A stretch of 64,000 nucleotides of DNA from Symsagittifera roscoffensis (GCF_963678635.1 NC_087065.1:5479209-5543208), one strand, 5' to 3'; positions 33,001 to 44,981 are shown, numbered from the stretch's first letter. Numbers and translations: made by a program. Notes: generated by a model from the sequence alone, not told the origin.

Positions 33001-34480
33001 CCACGCAAAATCAGAAACCACAAATTACCGACGGACTGGGTTGAGAGATATATCATATTAATGCCCTCTCATTTGTGATTCAAATGACATCAAAAAATTT
33101 TGAATTTTTTTTTCACAGTGTTGAGAAAAACCGGTTTTAAAAATTTTGAGTTTTGGTCGGTTTTTGAGCTAATCAGGTGATAGTACAGCAGCATATCTAA
33201 GCTGAATATAAGCTGTGAAAACTTAGTTTTACGCAGGTAAAAGTAGTTTTTGGAGTTTTTAGCGCAATTTTGGGAATGATAATCATAAAAATAAATTGAT
33301 TGCAATGTAGATTCCGTTCACTGTAAAATTTACTACACTTACAACCAGCTGAAATTTTTTTTCTAACATGTTAATTTAAACTAATGAAACAAGCGTTGAA
33401 AATGTTTCGAAAATTCCAAAACGCAGCGTTCATCTTACTAACAGACAAACCGAGCTTTAAAAAATGTTCCGAAAAATGTTTCTGAATGGCTGATTCATCG
33501 ACCTGATTACCTTCAGAAGCAAAAAAAAGAAGTACTTTTGTGCTCTTAACAATGAGTGTTTCTTTTTCTTTTGAAAAATAATTGTGAGATAAATATAGTT
33601 TAAAAAATTGATTCGTGTGAAAAACATGAAGCCTACTAGTTTTCTCAAATGTTTTCGGTTTTTGAGTACAGATAGTGGATTGAAAAAAATTCTTGAAAAA
33701 AAAACAATCTCCAGACGCTTTTAAAAGAATTATGAAAAAAAGTGCGAAATCATTTTTGTTCCTACAACTTCGGAGTTAAAAAGAGTAATTTTCGGACTAC
33801 TTTCATAATCAAAAATCAAAAAACATGTGCAAGATATATAACTCAAGAACTTCTTTTTTCAGTGACAAGTATGCTCGGAGGTACACGCAACTGAACTAAG
33901 AACCAGACTTTTGGTCATAACTCTTTGCAACTTTTGTCGGCCTTTGAAAATTTTTATTATTGTTTGGTATATTTTATAGTAATTTTTAAAAATTATTTGG
34001 TGTGTTTTGAAGCAGCAAAGAGCATCAATTTGAGAATTTAATCAATCGTTTTTTTAGTTGTAATCATTGCATTTGGGGTGGGTTTTTGTAGTCGGGTGTG
34101 TTTTGGTTTTTTTTTTTTTTTTTTTACTTTTGTTTTCCACGCAAAATCAGGAACCACAAAATATCGACGGATTGGTTGAGGCATATATCATATTAAAGCC
34201 CTCTCATCCGTGATTCAAAAATATTTGAAATTCTTTTCACAGTGTTGAGAAAAACCGGTTTTCAAATTTTCGAGTTTTCGTCGACTTTTGAGCTGATAAA
34301 TTCACTGTGCAGCAGTATGTTTAGGCTAAATTTAGGCCGCGAAAAGTTAGTTTTACGCAGATGTAAGTAGTTTTTGGAGTTTTTAGCGCAATTTTGGCAA
34401 AAAAATAACCATAAACAAAAATATTGATTTCAATGTAGATTCCATTCACAGTAAAATTCACTACATTCACAACCAAGTGA
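30060..34480 (+). repeat. Tandem array of a 1.1-kb repeat, four units
   Basis: GTGACAAGTATGCTCGGAG occurs at 30557, 31659, 32760 and 33862 (periods 1102, 1101, 1102). Units 2 and 3 are almost identical. The first unit and the part after 33880 are more diverged. Each unit carries AGCGTTCAT, TGAATGGCTGATTCATCG, AAAATCAGAAACCACAAATTACCG and AAAAACCGGTTTT. Fragments of the family lie at about 0.55, 9.9 (inverted), 35.3 and 41.75 kb. Conserved short ORFs (88-104 codons) follow from the copy number, not from coding selection. Confidence 0.9.
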
Positions 34481-36239
34481 AAACTCACAGCGGAAATGCC
34501 GTGGATCTTTGCAGCCCGTTTTCAGGCACCTCCTATAATTTCTGTTGCTTTTTAAGACCGATAGTTCACCAATAAATCAAAGTTTGAAGCGAAAAAAGGG
34601 AAAAATTCAGCAGTATATCTCCCTTGACAGCTAACTTTTTTGTGAATATTATTTCTACTCAAAAACGAGCTGAACCAGTTGATAATTATCTAGATCCAAA
34701 TTGTCCAAAAACTCATGTTTGAAAGTTTGAATTGATTTTCTGGCAATTCTGAATCCAGGTTACAAAAATGGGTAGCAATTTAAAATAAAATTGAGAAGGC
34801 ATCTAAATCTAACATTTATCGAAGTTGTTTGATTACCCTTTGAATGTACAGGTATCTGCCTAGCTGAAACTCTCTTATTCAAAACTATATAATTTTTTCT
34901 CAGCTACAGCTTCCTGGACTATGGCCGATATGCACTATTTTCTCAAAACTTTTTAGAATAACTTTGAAAATTCATCGATATGTAATTTCTTTACTAAAAA
35001 TATGTTTCTTTTCGCCTTATTTTTTCAAAGGTCTCATTTCTATAACTTTCATAAGTTGTTTGATTTTAAGTTTAATTGTTTCTAATTTAGTTTTTGCTGT
35101 TGACGCATAAGTTCAAACACCGTACTGTAAAATGGGTTTCACATACGCGTTAAATGTTTTCAGTAGTTGATCTTTACCTAAAATTTTTCTGAACCTGTAA
35201 CAACAACAAAACCTCGACAAACTGTTTTCAGTTTGTGTAATTTGATCTATCACTATCATGATTATTATTATTATGATTTTTGGTCAAATTTCGAGCTATT
35301 AGAGTGACCGTGTAGCATATTTCATCTACTCAGTTTTACGCAGGTAAAGGTAGTTTTTGAAGCTTTTAGTGCAATTTTGGCAATCAAAAACTTGAAAATT
35401 CAAATCATTTCTGCAAAAAAAGGGAAAAAATGTCTGACATTTTTCAATTTTTTTTGTTTCTCTAGTCATTATTCTTTAATATTTTACTATGACTCTGAAA
35501 TATTCCTAAATTATATTTTTGACCTTTAAATCTTTGTAACAAAACATGCAGAAAAAAAGACACCAATCTGAAAAAAAAACGTTTTTTTTTTAAGACTGGT
35601 TGGAACATTCTGTTCTACTTGCACAGTAACCGGCTATCCTTCTTGTTTGGTGTGTTTTATTTATTTATTCAAGCAGCAAAAATCATAATTTTGATAATTT
35701 AATAATATTTTCCTAGTCATGATAAAGGACACAAGCTTGGTTAGATATTCCATTTATAATATATAACCATTCACACAAAAAAATTAGATCGAAAAACTAG
35801 AAGATAACTAAAAACTGTGGAGTTTTTTACCTAGAAAAAACCACTGGAAAATCTGAAAGACAATATTCTTTCAAAAGTTACTCCTCCTTTTAGCCTCGAA
35901 CTTATGTTATCGAGCTATATGGTAAAAATTGGTATATATTTTTTGAAATTGCGACTTGATTTGCGATTGTGTTGTTTTAGGTCATCACGGGAACTCAAAC
36001 AAAGCTGAAGCTCAATTGAAAACGAAAAAGTGTCTAAGAAACGTTGACAGAATTTTTAACCCGTTTTCTGAAACGATTGCAGAAAAAATTTTTGGGATCT
36101 TGTTCTATATTTCCTCCCCCTATGGAACCTTGTAACGAGTTTCCTCCCAATAAAGAAAGAATTGAACTGTAAAGCATAAACGAATTTTGTACCTTGCAGA
36201 AAGGGAGAGATAGTTAACATGATCCAGTTATTGTTTCAG
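34481..36239. other. AT-rich noncoding DNA with repeat fragments
   Basis: No gene is seen. About 35260-35400 repeats a piece of the 1.1-kb unit, and about 35605-35645 carries the CTACTTGCACAGTAACCGGC word also at 1.65 and 42.99 kb. It probably includes an intron or upstream region of the gene starting at 36240. Confidence 0.4.
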
Positions 36240-36423
36240 CCCCAGTCATTACGTCACAACCACGAAACATAACACCATCTTACCCCACAACTTACCCCGC
36301 AATCACAACGCAGCCGAGAAACCTCCCCGCCGACAATCCTCGTGAAGAAGTTGCGGTGCGGCCGATGCCAGTTGACGATACGCGTTATGCCATTTTAGGG
36401 AGGAAACATTCGGACCCCGAATG
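36240..36423 (+). CDS. Unrecognised host gene, exon a
   Basis: Follows TTATTGTTTCAG and ends GAATG|GTATGA. The only open frame reads PVITSQPRNITPSYPTTYPA, then a Pro/Asn-rich stretch and RPMPVDDTRYAILGRKHSD. It is GC-rich against AT-rich introns. The last codon is split (TG|G), and the next exon at 36973 supplies G and continues in frame. The content is a disordered Pro/Thr-rich segment with no domain. An upstream exon must exist because there is no start codon. Confidence 0.6.
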
Positions 36424-36972
36424 GTATGACCTTGAGCTCACTTTTCCAACTTTTCTAGGATATTAAAAAATATTATCAATAATTAGCCGATATCAAAGTG
36501 ATCGACTTCTTGTTTCGAAAATGTTATTTATTTTCAGATTTCTCAGCGAAATAAAAAAAATTACCTATTGATCCAGTTTTCTCAAATTGGGTCAAATTTG
36601 TCATAAATTGTCCTAGAAATTTAAAGAGCTCCGAAGGCATCCATTTTGTTTCGGAAATTCGAAAATTGGGATTTTTTTTCCAAAAAAAGTCTGTATTTTT
36701 CTCTGTTTAATTGCGTTCCTTGACTCTTTTCCAGCTGTCTATTGGCGATGTTTTTTTGGTAAAAATTGATATGTGAGACTTTCGTTTATCTGCTTAGATT
36801 TTGTCGGCTAAGTTGCCACATCGAGACATTTTCTTGTGCTGACAGCCGTTGTAGTGCAGATGCAAGTGTTTTTGATTTACCTTTTTTGCTTTTTAAAGTG
36901 TTCTGCTTCGCTGTTAATTGGAGAAAACTTTGGAAATGGAACTTTTTTGAAAGTACATTTTTATTGAATCAG

Positions 36973-37165
36973 GATGGATGTGCCAGACAAGTTTGATCAT
37001 GTTCACTATCGTGACATCCACCCAGAATGGAAGCTTCTAATCCAAGAACAGCTGGTGCCCCACATTAACGAGCCAGATGGAATGGAAAACCCCCTAAGTC
37101 CATGGAACGTCCCCCTTGAGGAGTATCCGACATTTCTGCCCCCCATGTGTGGGGTGGAGCCGTAT
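36973..37165 (+). CDS. Unrecognised host gene, exon b
   Basis: Follows TTATTGAATCAG and ends TAT|GTGAGT. It reads MDVPDKFDHVHYRDIHPEW, then KLLIQEQLVPHINEPDGM, then PLEEYPTFLPPMCGVEPY. The frame joins exon a by completing a Trp codon and ends in phase 0. It is an acidic, proline-rich, well-behaved coding stretch of 63 codons. I do not recognise the family. Met-1 of this reading could alternatively be a start, but the in-frame join to exon a argues against it. Confidence 0.65.
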
Positions 37166-37309
37166 GTGAGTGCGGTTAGAATCCCCCCTGCGTGTTTGTT
37201 GGTGGGGTTGTGGAATGTTTACTGGAAAAACTTCACAGGTAAAAACAAACGTCACATTTTTTTCGCGTTATTTTTGTACACTTAATTTTCAAAAAAAAAT
37301 TGTTCCGAA

Positions 37310-37430
37310 CAGGGGCGGATTAAGGGGGGGGGGGCGATTTAAATGGTCCCCCTTTGAACTATTTTGAGATATCCATTTTTGGCTGACGGACCCTAAAAAC
37401 CTTATAAAGGCGCCTTTGGCGCCAATACAC
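37310..37430 (+). mobile_element. Left end of a CAGGGGCGGAT-terminal DNA element
   Basis: Starts CAGGGGCGGATTAAGG with a G run, then TTTTGAGATA, GGCTGACGGACCCTAA and GGCGCCTTTGGCGCC, all shared with 44466-44640 and in part with 43536-43690. It lies inside the intron between exons b and c. Such termini are common in hAT-type non-autonomous elements; the superfamily is inferred. Confidence 0.55.
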
Positions 37431-38804
37431 TAATTTTGAGCAAACTGAAGTAAAAAAATCAGTGATGATGAGTTCTGAGCGAAATACTGAACCATCTCAT
37501 CTCAAGTAGTCATGATGAGTTCTGAGCGAAATACTGAAGCATATCATCTCAAATACTGATGATTATTTCAGGACCAAAAATTGATTTCTGAAGCAGATAC
37601 TGAACCATAATTCAACGATCTAAAATACTGAAGAAATTCACTCAACAATTTAGGAAATTTTTTGGGTGACCGATACTAAAGATTGACATCCACCTATTTA
37701 TTTAACAAAGCTTTCAAGATGTTTTCGTGGATTCCGTTGGCAATGGTTAAGTCCTTTCATTCAAACTCCGAATTGCTATAGTTAATAAACCCAGCTCTAG
37801 CTTATTAGTATTAGTATGCAAGTTCAGTAAAAAACCGAAGTGCGGAATCCACTTAAAATTTGCTGAATCCGCTTACAATTGTTGATTCTGCTCACAAACG
37901 TTGCGGATACCACTTAAACTTGCAGATTTTTTTCATTTTCGGCATCCACTCACAGGTTCGGAATCCAGAACAAATAGCTATATTCGCTAGTTGGGGAAAT
38001 CGCAACAAAGCAAATATACAGTCAAAATCTATGATACCGGAGATTGTACGCGGAATCCTCGGAAATATTGTAATTGAATTGACTTACATTTTGGAACATG
38101 TTTAAAGATTGTCTCTGGAATCCAGGATCATACAGACGCAAAATTGTGGCCCAACTCAGTGCACAGTTTGACCTCGTAATGAACGTTATAAATTTTGATT
38201 TTTTAAAAACATTTTATGATTTTTTTAAAATCAGATTGAAATGAGTAGAGTTACTTGCAATTTAACTGATATGAATTTGTTGAGCTACTTTTTTTCATAT
38301 TTTGGTGTACTAGTTTGCGATTTGAGTAGAAAAAGTTAAACAGTATGTTGATACTTAGAATTTTTTTGTACTACTAATTACCACGGGGCAATCGCTTTTT
38401 TTTTCTACCGTGCTCGAGGTATCTTTCGACAGTGCTCGAGGAATGCTTCTCGACCGTACTCGAGATATGCTTCGAATTTGTGCTCGACCCAAAACATGTC
38501 TCGACTATTCTGTTTCGGTCGAGCAATAGCTTGTGTTCGACTTTGAAAGTCAAAATACAAAGTGAGCACCTCGAATCGTGAAGCTTTTTTGTCGCGCATC
38601 CCCTCAAAGGTTGTCTGTGTTGACGCCTAAGGCACCTATAAAAACATGAGAGTGTAAAATAACAGCAGGGGGGCCTTTAGTTGGCGAGGGATCGAATTCC
38701 TGAAATGAGTTTCTACTCCAACTGGATGCTGGTGTTTCGATTTTCTAGTCGAGGAGCAGTGTCAGCAGTTTGCATACAGACCGGCCTTTCTCCATTTTTT
38801 CCAG

Positions 38805-38933
38805 CAATACAACGGACCAGACAGAGTTATCAGGAAGCCAAACTACCAACACGTGGTCATAACCCTGGAGTTCCTCATCCTGAAGGATTTTCCATTTTCT
38901 GATCGATACCTGACTTCTTTGGAGTTTTATAAG
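38805..38933 (+). CDS. Unrecognised host gene, exon c
   Basis: Follows TCCATTTTTTCCAG and ends AAG|GTAAGG, phase 0 on both sides, 43 codons. It reads QYNGPDRVIRKPNYQHVVIT, then LEFLILKDFPFSDRYLTSLE. It is strongly coding-like and GC-rich with textbook splice sites. The mixed hydrophobic/charged pattern suggests a folded domain, unlike exon a. Family not recognised. Confidence 0.65.
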
Positions 38934-39899
38934 GTAAGGAGTTGCATTCGTTTTACGATCAGAGAAAAAACATCAGAACATTTCTTGGAACAGAAATTGT
39001 GAAAGGTAGGAGACATTTCACGATTTCTGTTCCAAGAAATTTTCTGATCGTTTTTTTTTCAAAAAGTTTTCAAATTGAAATAAATTTTGCGCCATTCGAC
39101 TTTTTTTGTCATTTTAAAATTATCCAGTAATTTTGCAAATCGTAGTCAACGGTAAATTATATTTTAAACTTGGAGCTCAAAGCGTTGATATCTTCAATCA
39201 CGTGAAAAAATTCCCCATAATAACTTAAAATTTGTTGAACATACTGGTTTTAGAAAACAGTCTTTTATCATTTTATCAAAATGAAACCCTTTTGGTTGAA
39301 CTACACTTGAACAATCCTAAGCTAGTTATGATAAAACACCACTGATAATGATTTTGTCGAATTTTTTCTAAACAAAAGGCCTACCCGCCAAGTCAAGACC
39401 AAATTGATACAAAACTCCTCGTCTTAAGACAAAATCGGAACTTTGTGACTCGACTGTCTGTAAGCTTGTCCTGAAAAACGTTGGCTGAATTTGATATGGC
39501 TTTCGTCCAAATTTGCAATCATTTGAACACAAACTGATTTTACTTGGCTGAAATGGTTTGTGTCAACACAAAATACAAGTATTAAGAGTCGTGAACGTAG
39601 TTTTTGATTAACGAAACATTCTGTTCATGCTCAAAATTGATTTTTCGCGATTTCGCTTTTCAAATATTTTTGAGTTCAATTTATCTCCTTTAATCAAGAC
39701 AATTGCACTATCAAATAGAAAGAGTAAAGATCACAAAAATCTGATCGACTTTAGTTTCAAAAGTGGATTGCAATTTTAACAAATTTACCCATTGATCCAG
39801 ATCATTCAAATTACGCTAATTTTATGAGAAAAGTATCCGAATTTTAAAGAGCTTTAACGCGCTATACATATTTTCTAAGTTAGCAGTTTTTCGCCTAAA

Positions 39900-40066
39900 A
39901 ACTTTTCCTGCGGCGCAAAAATTTTGGCCAAACAGAGTCTTTGTAATGCTTTGGGAGAGCTCGGAAAATCAATCTGGTCGACTTAAAAAAAAGGTCGACA
40001 AAATTTTTGAACTTTTTTTTAAATCTGCGCCCCTCCTCGAGAAAATCCTAGATCCGCCCCTGGCTA
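39900..40066 (-). mobile_element. Right end of a CAGGGGCGGAT-terminal DNA element
   Basis: Ends CTAGATCCGCCCCTG, the inverse of the left-end sequence. The body (GAGAGCTC-AAAATCAAT, AAAAAAAGGTCGACAA-ATTTTTG) matches 44745-44840. It lies in the intron between exons c and d. With 37310-37430 it brackets exon c. Confidence 0.55.
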
Positions 40067-40405
40067 AGATTTGTTTTGTCAAAATGATTACTTATACAGA
40101 AAATAATAATCCTTTTTGCTCCTGCCTCAAAACCCTGAATTAAGTTGAAAAAAGAAAACAACCGGAACATAAGATAACTCTTCGCCAAAGATTCCAATCA
40201 CTAAATTCAACTGAGATTAACATTTTGAAGTTAGAGAAACTACTAAAATTTTAAATTTTATTTTTTAAATTTACAACTGAAATAATATGTGGTATACAGG
40301 TAATTTTTGAGAAAAAAATCAAACTCTTTTTTTTCCTAGTTAGTTGTTGTAAAATCTAAGGCTACTTTAGCAACATTTGTTGCGATTCTTGTCTGCCTCT
40401 TTCAG

Positions 40406-40534
40406 GGAGTTGTTGTGGAGAAAGGATTGAAGCGGAATGAACATACGAAACCGATTGTGCGTGAAATAATAGTGGGCCGAAAAAGAACTGCTACAAGTTT
40501 CCGTCGCCTCAAAACACCGCAAGTGTTCTCTTAA
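40406..40534 (+). CDS. Unrecognised host gene, last exon d
   Basis: Follows TGCCTCTTTCAG and runs to TAA at 40532-40534, phase 0, 42 codons. It reads GVVVEKGLKRNEHTKPIVRE, then RKRTATSFRRLKTPQVFS, a basic C-terminal tail. Together exons a-d give about 210 codons of one gene missing its 5' end. The strongly basic tail and proline-rich front would suit a nucleic-acid-associated or nuclear protein, but this is a guess. Confidence 0.65.
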   Translation, partial: GVVVEKGLKRNEHTKPIVREIIVGRKRTATSFRRLKTPQVFS

Positions 40535-40684
40535 TGAATTAATTCTCCAAACTTATGATGGATTTTGTTGTATTTAAAAAAACACTACATTCAAAGCTCA
40601 CAATGTTAAGCCGTTTTGATTTCAGATTTAATGGGCGAAGTATGATTACAGGCGGGTTTTTGAGGGAAATGGGCGGCAGCAAGT

Positions 40685-40708
40685 GGGGGTGGGGGTGGGG
40701 GTGGGGGT
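40685..40708 (+). repeat. (GGGGGT)4, G-quadruplex-capable
   Basis: Four GGGGGT units in a row, about 150 bp downstream of the stop codon of the exon-d gene, so possibly in its 3' UTR. No telomeric TTAGGC repeat is present. Confidence 0.8.
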
Positions 40709-40711
40709 GGT

Positions 40712-43096
40712 TGTTTTGAGTTATGAAAAAGAGAAATATAACTGAATTCCATATAGAAATCCTGTTTTTTGAAAACAGGGATTATAAAAGTTTATGGAAT
40801 ATGGTCTTCCATATTTTTCCCCTAAAAACTACTTAACCAATTTTAAAAAATAGTAACTAATCAAAGACAGGCAACTGCTCTCTGTGCCTGCATGTTAACC
40901 TAGTGTCTGTTCACGCTTCTCCACATTCTAGGGCATTCAAGTGGGGCAAGGTTCTCGCAAACTACTCAGCCAAATCTCAAAATTTGAGTTCTCATAAAAA
41001 TAGAAAAAGTTACTATAAGCGAACCTGCATAAGCGGTTCTTTCGCCTGTTTTTTTTTACAAAAAAATTAGGGCCTATTAAATTTACAATTTTTTTGAAGT
41101 TTATGACGGTATTGGACATTTTTTGTCTTTTCTTAAGTACTACCGTGCCAAAACAAATAAATCTGAGATTTCAAATTAAATCGTGTGTGAAACTATTTCC
41201 AACTACGCCCTTATCATTTTTACAACATCCATTTTTGCGGAATTTTTTTGCCTAAAATTTATTCTGTTAAAATTTGTACGTTTTGTTTGAAACTTTTTGA
41301 CTTTTCGCAAAAATCCCATTAGTTCTGAAGTCAATGGTTTCATAGAATGAAATTGTGCAAAACTCTTTCCTGCATAAACTGTTGCGCTATTTTTTTGAAA
41401 AAGGCTCGTATGGTCTTATGAGAACCTTTTTCTCGAAAATTAAAGTACTTTTTGGAAAACTTTTAATATTTCTTGAAAACTGTCAAATCTTAAATTGACC
41501 TTAATTTAAAGAACGGTTAGTAGGCTTCTTCACTACGTGAACAGATAATTCCGTCTTTTTTTGGAAAAACGATAACGTCTTTGGGAAATTTCAATTTTGA
41601 AAATCGAAAGATAAGCTTTTGATCCCGCATCAGTACAAGATGTTATAAAAAAAACATCACACAAGTACCTCCATTTTTTATGGTGGGTATGACCCTTCTT
41701 ACCGTCGCCACAGACCAAACAGCATGCCGGTTTTCAAGTAGCACAAAATTAGGTAACAAAAACAATAATCGAAATGAGACGATTGGTATATCATATTAGA
41801 AGCGCTTAAGTCTTGTCTCGAATGACAGTAAAAAATTTCCAAAAATTTCTCCCATGGTCGAGGAAAACTGGTTTGAGCTGTAGTATTTTTCGCCTAGTTT
41901 CACGCGACTAAAATTTTTTGATTACCATGGTTGAAGTACCACCAATAATTATCGCTTTTTCAGTAGTATCCCAGTGATCGCTATTTTCCAGCGCTGATTC
42001 TTGTACAATTTAAAGATTTTTTGCACTGCTAAATCTACGATTCCAGAACTATTTCAGTAACAATTCACTAGAAACTCCAAGCTAAAACTTAAAAATTTTA
42101 CCGTGTTCAAATGAAAGTGCGAGTTAATAAATCCTATAATTTATTAGGAGTAGTGAGTACTCTTATGTAGGTCTTGCTGATTTTTTTGTTTTTTTTTAGG
42201 AAAAAAGTCCTAAAATTTGTTCACGCTCAATTTTGTTTTTTCGCGGTCTGACTTGTGATTTCTTTTGAACTTCAGTTCATTTTCTGTGTTAAAAGGAAGG
42301 AAAACTTCAGCATCGAACAGCAAAAGTTTAAAGTTCACGAAAAAAGTGATCGACTTCTAATTTTGAAAATAGAAATTTATCATCAGATTTCCCAGCGAAA
42401 GAAAACTTTTACGTATTGATCCAGTTTTCTCAAATTGGGTTAATTTTAACAGCTGAAAATTTAACGCTGTAGGTCACTGTTTCTGACTATTTTAGTAGGT
42501 TTTTAGTGGTGTTTCATTACTAAAAATTAGTCAAATTAGGTACAACCCATCGATAAATTTTTCTGTTGTGGTAATGAATATTGGTAACTTACGAATGGCG
42601 ATCGCTGTTTTCTTTCATTTTTCATCGCTGATTTTCAATAAAAATTCAACACGTAGAATTTGTAATAGGCTCATAAAGGTTAGTTTTAATAGTAGCCAAA
42701 AAGACTAAAGTAAAATTATTCTTCGAAACTTACTTTAGCGCCTTCTTGGCAAACAAATTTAAAAACAAAAAAAATCAGCAAAAAAAAAAAGAAAAACGAA
42801 CAAATATTTTCACATAATTTTTTGATATTTTCGATTTCTTTGTATGTATTTGATATAAAAGAATTATTGTCAATATTGAAATACTTTTTCTATCATAATC
42901 TTATGCTCTTTTTCAGATTCTATAATCACACCAAAAAAAAACTACGCAATTTGAGAAAAACAGTTTGCAGTTTTTTAACAATATGGTCGGAACATTCTGT
43001 GCTACTTGCATAGCAACCGGCTATCCTTGTTTATTATCTTTCATGACTTTTTGGATAACTTACATTTTTTTAAATTGTTTTATGTTTCGTTTTCAG
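40712..43096. other. AT-rich noncoding DNA
   Basis: No supported gene. About 41740-41930 resembles the 1.1-kb repeat family, and about 42975-43025 carries TGTGCTACTTGCATAGCAAC, also at 1.65 and 35.6 kb. The repeated CAGATTTC-CAGCGAA and TTGATCCAGTTTTCTCAAATT words (36.53 and 42.38 kb) mark another dispersed family. Confidence 0.4.
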
Positions 43097-43216
43097 AACC
43101 AAGGGTCACGGAAACTTGAGAGGAAAATCTAGGACTCGATTAGATAAAATTATCAACCCGAAGAAATATTTAAACACACACAAACTCAAATGGCCTCTAA
43201 GCAGGGCACAACGACA
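43097..43216 (+). CDS. Candidate host exon, basic peptide
   Basis: Preceded by TTTCGTTTTCAG and followed by a GTGAGT donor. The only long frame reads TKGHGNLRGKSRTRLDKIIN, then PKKYLNTHKLKWPLSRAQRQ, strongly basic. It may belong to a gene of which no other exon is recognisable, or be a chance frame between splice-like sites. Confidence 0.35.
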
Positions 43217-43259
43217 GTGAGTCAACTATTTCACATATTCAACCTCATATACTTTCTTT

Positions 43260-43385
43260 GAGGTGAAATGTGGGGGGAGGTGTTTGAATGAAAAAAAATA
43301 TATAAACTTCCGTTAGCAGCTTTTTGCAGTGGTAATGGGGGGGGGGGTGTTTGAATGAAAAAAAACTTTCTTTTTGCAGCTTTTT
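43260..43385 (+). repeat. Tandem duplication with G runs
   Basis: GGGGG-GGTGTTTGAATGAAAAA followed by TTTTTGCAG occurs twice, about 65 bp apart. Confidence 0.6.
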
Positions 43386-43535
43386 TGCTCATAAAACTGA
43401 CTGCTATTCAAATTAGCTGAAGGTGCGCTTCTGAGATTAATTTTCTGATTTCTATAGGTGTGGGATCAAAATTCTAAGGGGTGAAGGGAGAGATGCACCA
43501 ATCCCCTTTTGAGTCGGCACCTTTTCAGGTGTGGA

Positions 43536-43690
43536 TTCAGGGGCGGGGTGGGCGGACGCTCTATTTTTTCAAGAATTCGACCCCCTGCCGACCCAAAGTG
43601 CCCCCCTTGTACTAGTTTGAGCTATGTATTTTTGGCTGAGGGATTCTTAAGTGTTTCTAACGAAATCTTCGGCGCAAATATTTACTAAGT
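43536..43690 (+). mobile_element. Fragment of the CAGGGGCGGAT-terminal element
   Basis: CAGGGGCGGGGTGGGCGGACG, then CGACCCCCTGCCGACCCAAA and GGCTGAGGGA, shared with 44466-44640. Only the left part is kept. Confidence 0.5.
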
Positions 43691-44465
43691 TTGAGGGGTA
43701 ACGCGCGCCGACAAAAATGCGTTTTTTCAAGTTTTTCCAAAACAAGGTTTTTTTAATTTTTTGGCCGAGCTCAAACCCTCAATCTAATTGCTTTTAAGAA
43801 TATTTAGAAACTTTGCATAACACTAACTTGAGAATTTATGGTATTTGTTTCTTAAAATTGGCATTTTTAGCTATGATCGACATCACGGAAGGGTGATTTT
43901 TCTTTTACTTTTTCTCTCATCTCTTTTCTCTACCCTTGAATAAGAAAACACTTTTGGATATTTTGATCAGACCTGGAATTTAAAGAACAAATTTTCTTTT
44001 ATTTATTTGTTTATACAATGAACTTTCATGGAAAAGATGTGAACTTCCGAACACTGGATCCGTACGAAACTTGATTGGAACTCTTCGAAATGATTCAAAT
44101 GTTAAACTTTTTCTCGGTGTCCTGCAAGTAAATCCTTACAGAGTCACTTGAATACGCCACTGGTTATAAAAACGTCAGGTTTGAACGGTAACAATATGAT
44201 CTTTTGTTTTTACGAAAGTAAAAATTAAATTTTTACGAAAGTAAATTAAGTTTTTACTTGTAAGGTTGCCAGAGATTCGCTATGGCAGCCTTAGAAGTAA
44301 CCATTAATCTTCTTTCGTTCTAATAGGGTCTTTATTATTTTTATTATTATACAGACCCTAAGTGCAGCAAATTTAGCCGTCTAGAATTTACAAAAAAATA
44401 GTGCTATGAAAAAATTTGAAGATGAACATGTAGGATCCTAAATTTTTTGAGAAGGGTGATATGAC
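43691..44465. other. AT-rich noncoding DNA
   Basis: Nothing with coding, RNA or repeat character is recognised. Confidence 0.4.
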
Positions 44466-44840
44466 ACAGGGTCGGATTTAGGGGGGGGGGGGGTGAAATG
44501 CGGACATTACCGTTCTTCAGGGATTCGACCCCCTGCCGACCCAAAGGGTCCCCCCTTTGTAATATTTTGAGATAACCACTTTTGGTGACGGACACTAATA
44601 CTTTTCTAAGGGCGCCTTTGGCGCCAACATCCAATAATGTTAAGGTGCGAGAGGCCGAAAAACGCAATTTTTTTGTAAAAATTTTCCAAAAATAGCCTAG
44701 AAACGCTTTTTTTTCTGTCTGTTTTTTCAAAATTTTGCTTGCGGCTCACAGAATTTGGTCATAACAGGGCTTTTAGTGCTTTAGAAGAGCTCAAAAAATC
44801 AATTTTATTATCCTAAAAAAAGGTCGACGAGATTTTTGGA
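44466..44840 (+). mobile_element. Near-complete CAGGG(G)CGGAT-terminal MITE-like element
   Basis: Starts CAGGGTCGGATTTAGGGG and contains both the left-end body (CCCCTGCCGACCCAAAGGGT, GGCGCCTTTGGCGCCAA) and the right-end body (GCTTTAGAAGAGCTCAAAAA, AAAAAAAGGTCGACGAGATT) joined within about 375 bp. It shows what the intact non-autonomous unit looks like. The last 20-25 bp of the right terminus seem lost where element copy B begins. Confidence 0.6.
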
Positions 44841-44880
44841 ACCAGATCTAAACTAGTATTTATCATTGGTTATTAATATG

Positions 44881-44902
44881 ATATTTTATCTCCATAAAAT
44901 AT
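44881..44902 (+). ncRNA. Conserved hairpin 1 in copy B
   Basis: ATATTTTAT/ATAAAATAT with loop CTCC, the counterpart of the copy A stem at 28140-28161 with a compensated closing pair. Confidence 0.5.
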
Positions 44903-44953
44903 TGAATACTAACCAATCATACGCCATCAAACTAACAACCCACTTATTTGTAA

Positions 44954-44981
44954 GTGTTGAAACTACTTGTAGTTTCAACAC
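44954..44981 (+). ncRNA. Conserved hairpin 2 in copy B
   Basis: GTGTTGAAACTAC/GTAGTTTCAACAC around TT, 13 perfect pairs. Differences from copy A occur on both strands of the stem and keep pairing. Confidence 0.6.

Noticed and set aside
31490-33650. Recurring 63-104-codon ORFs in the 1.1-kb units (both strands)
   Set aside because: They recur because the DNA is duplicated. The frames differ in length between units and in the diverged copies, with no coding bias.
44404-44730. 108-codon minus-strand ORF
   Set aside because: It overlaps a MITE-type element with G/C homopolymers and matches element sequence rather than a protein family.
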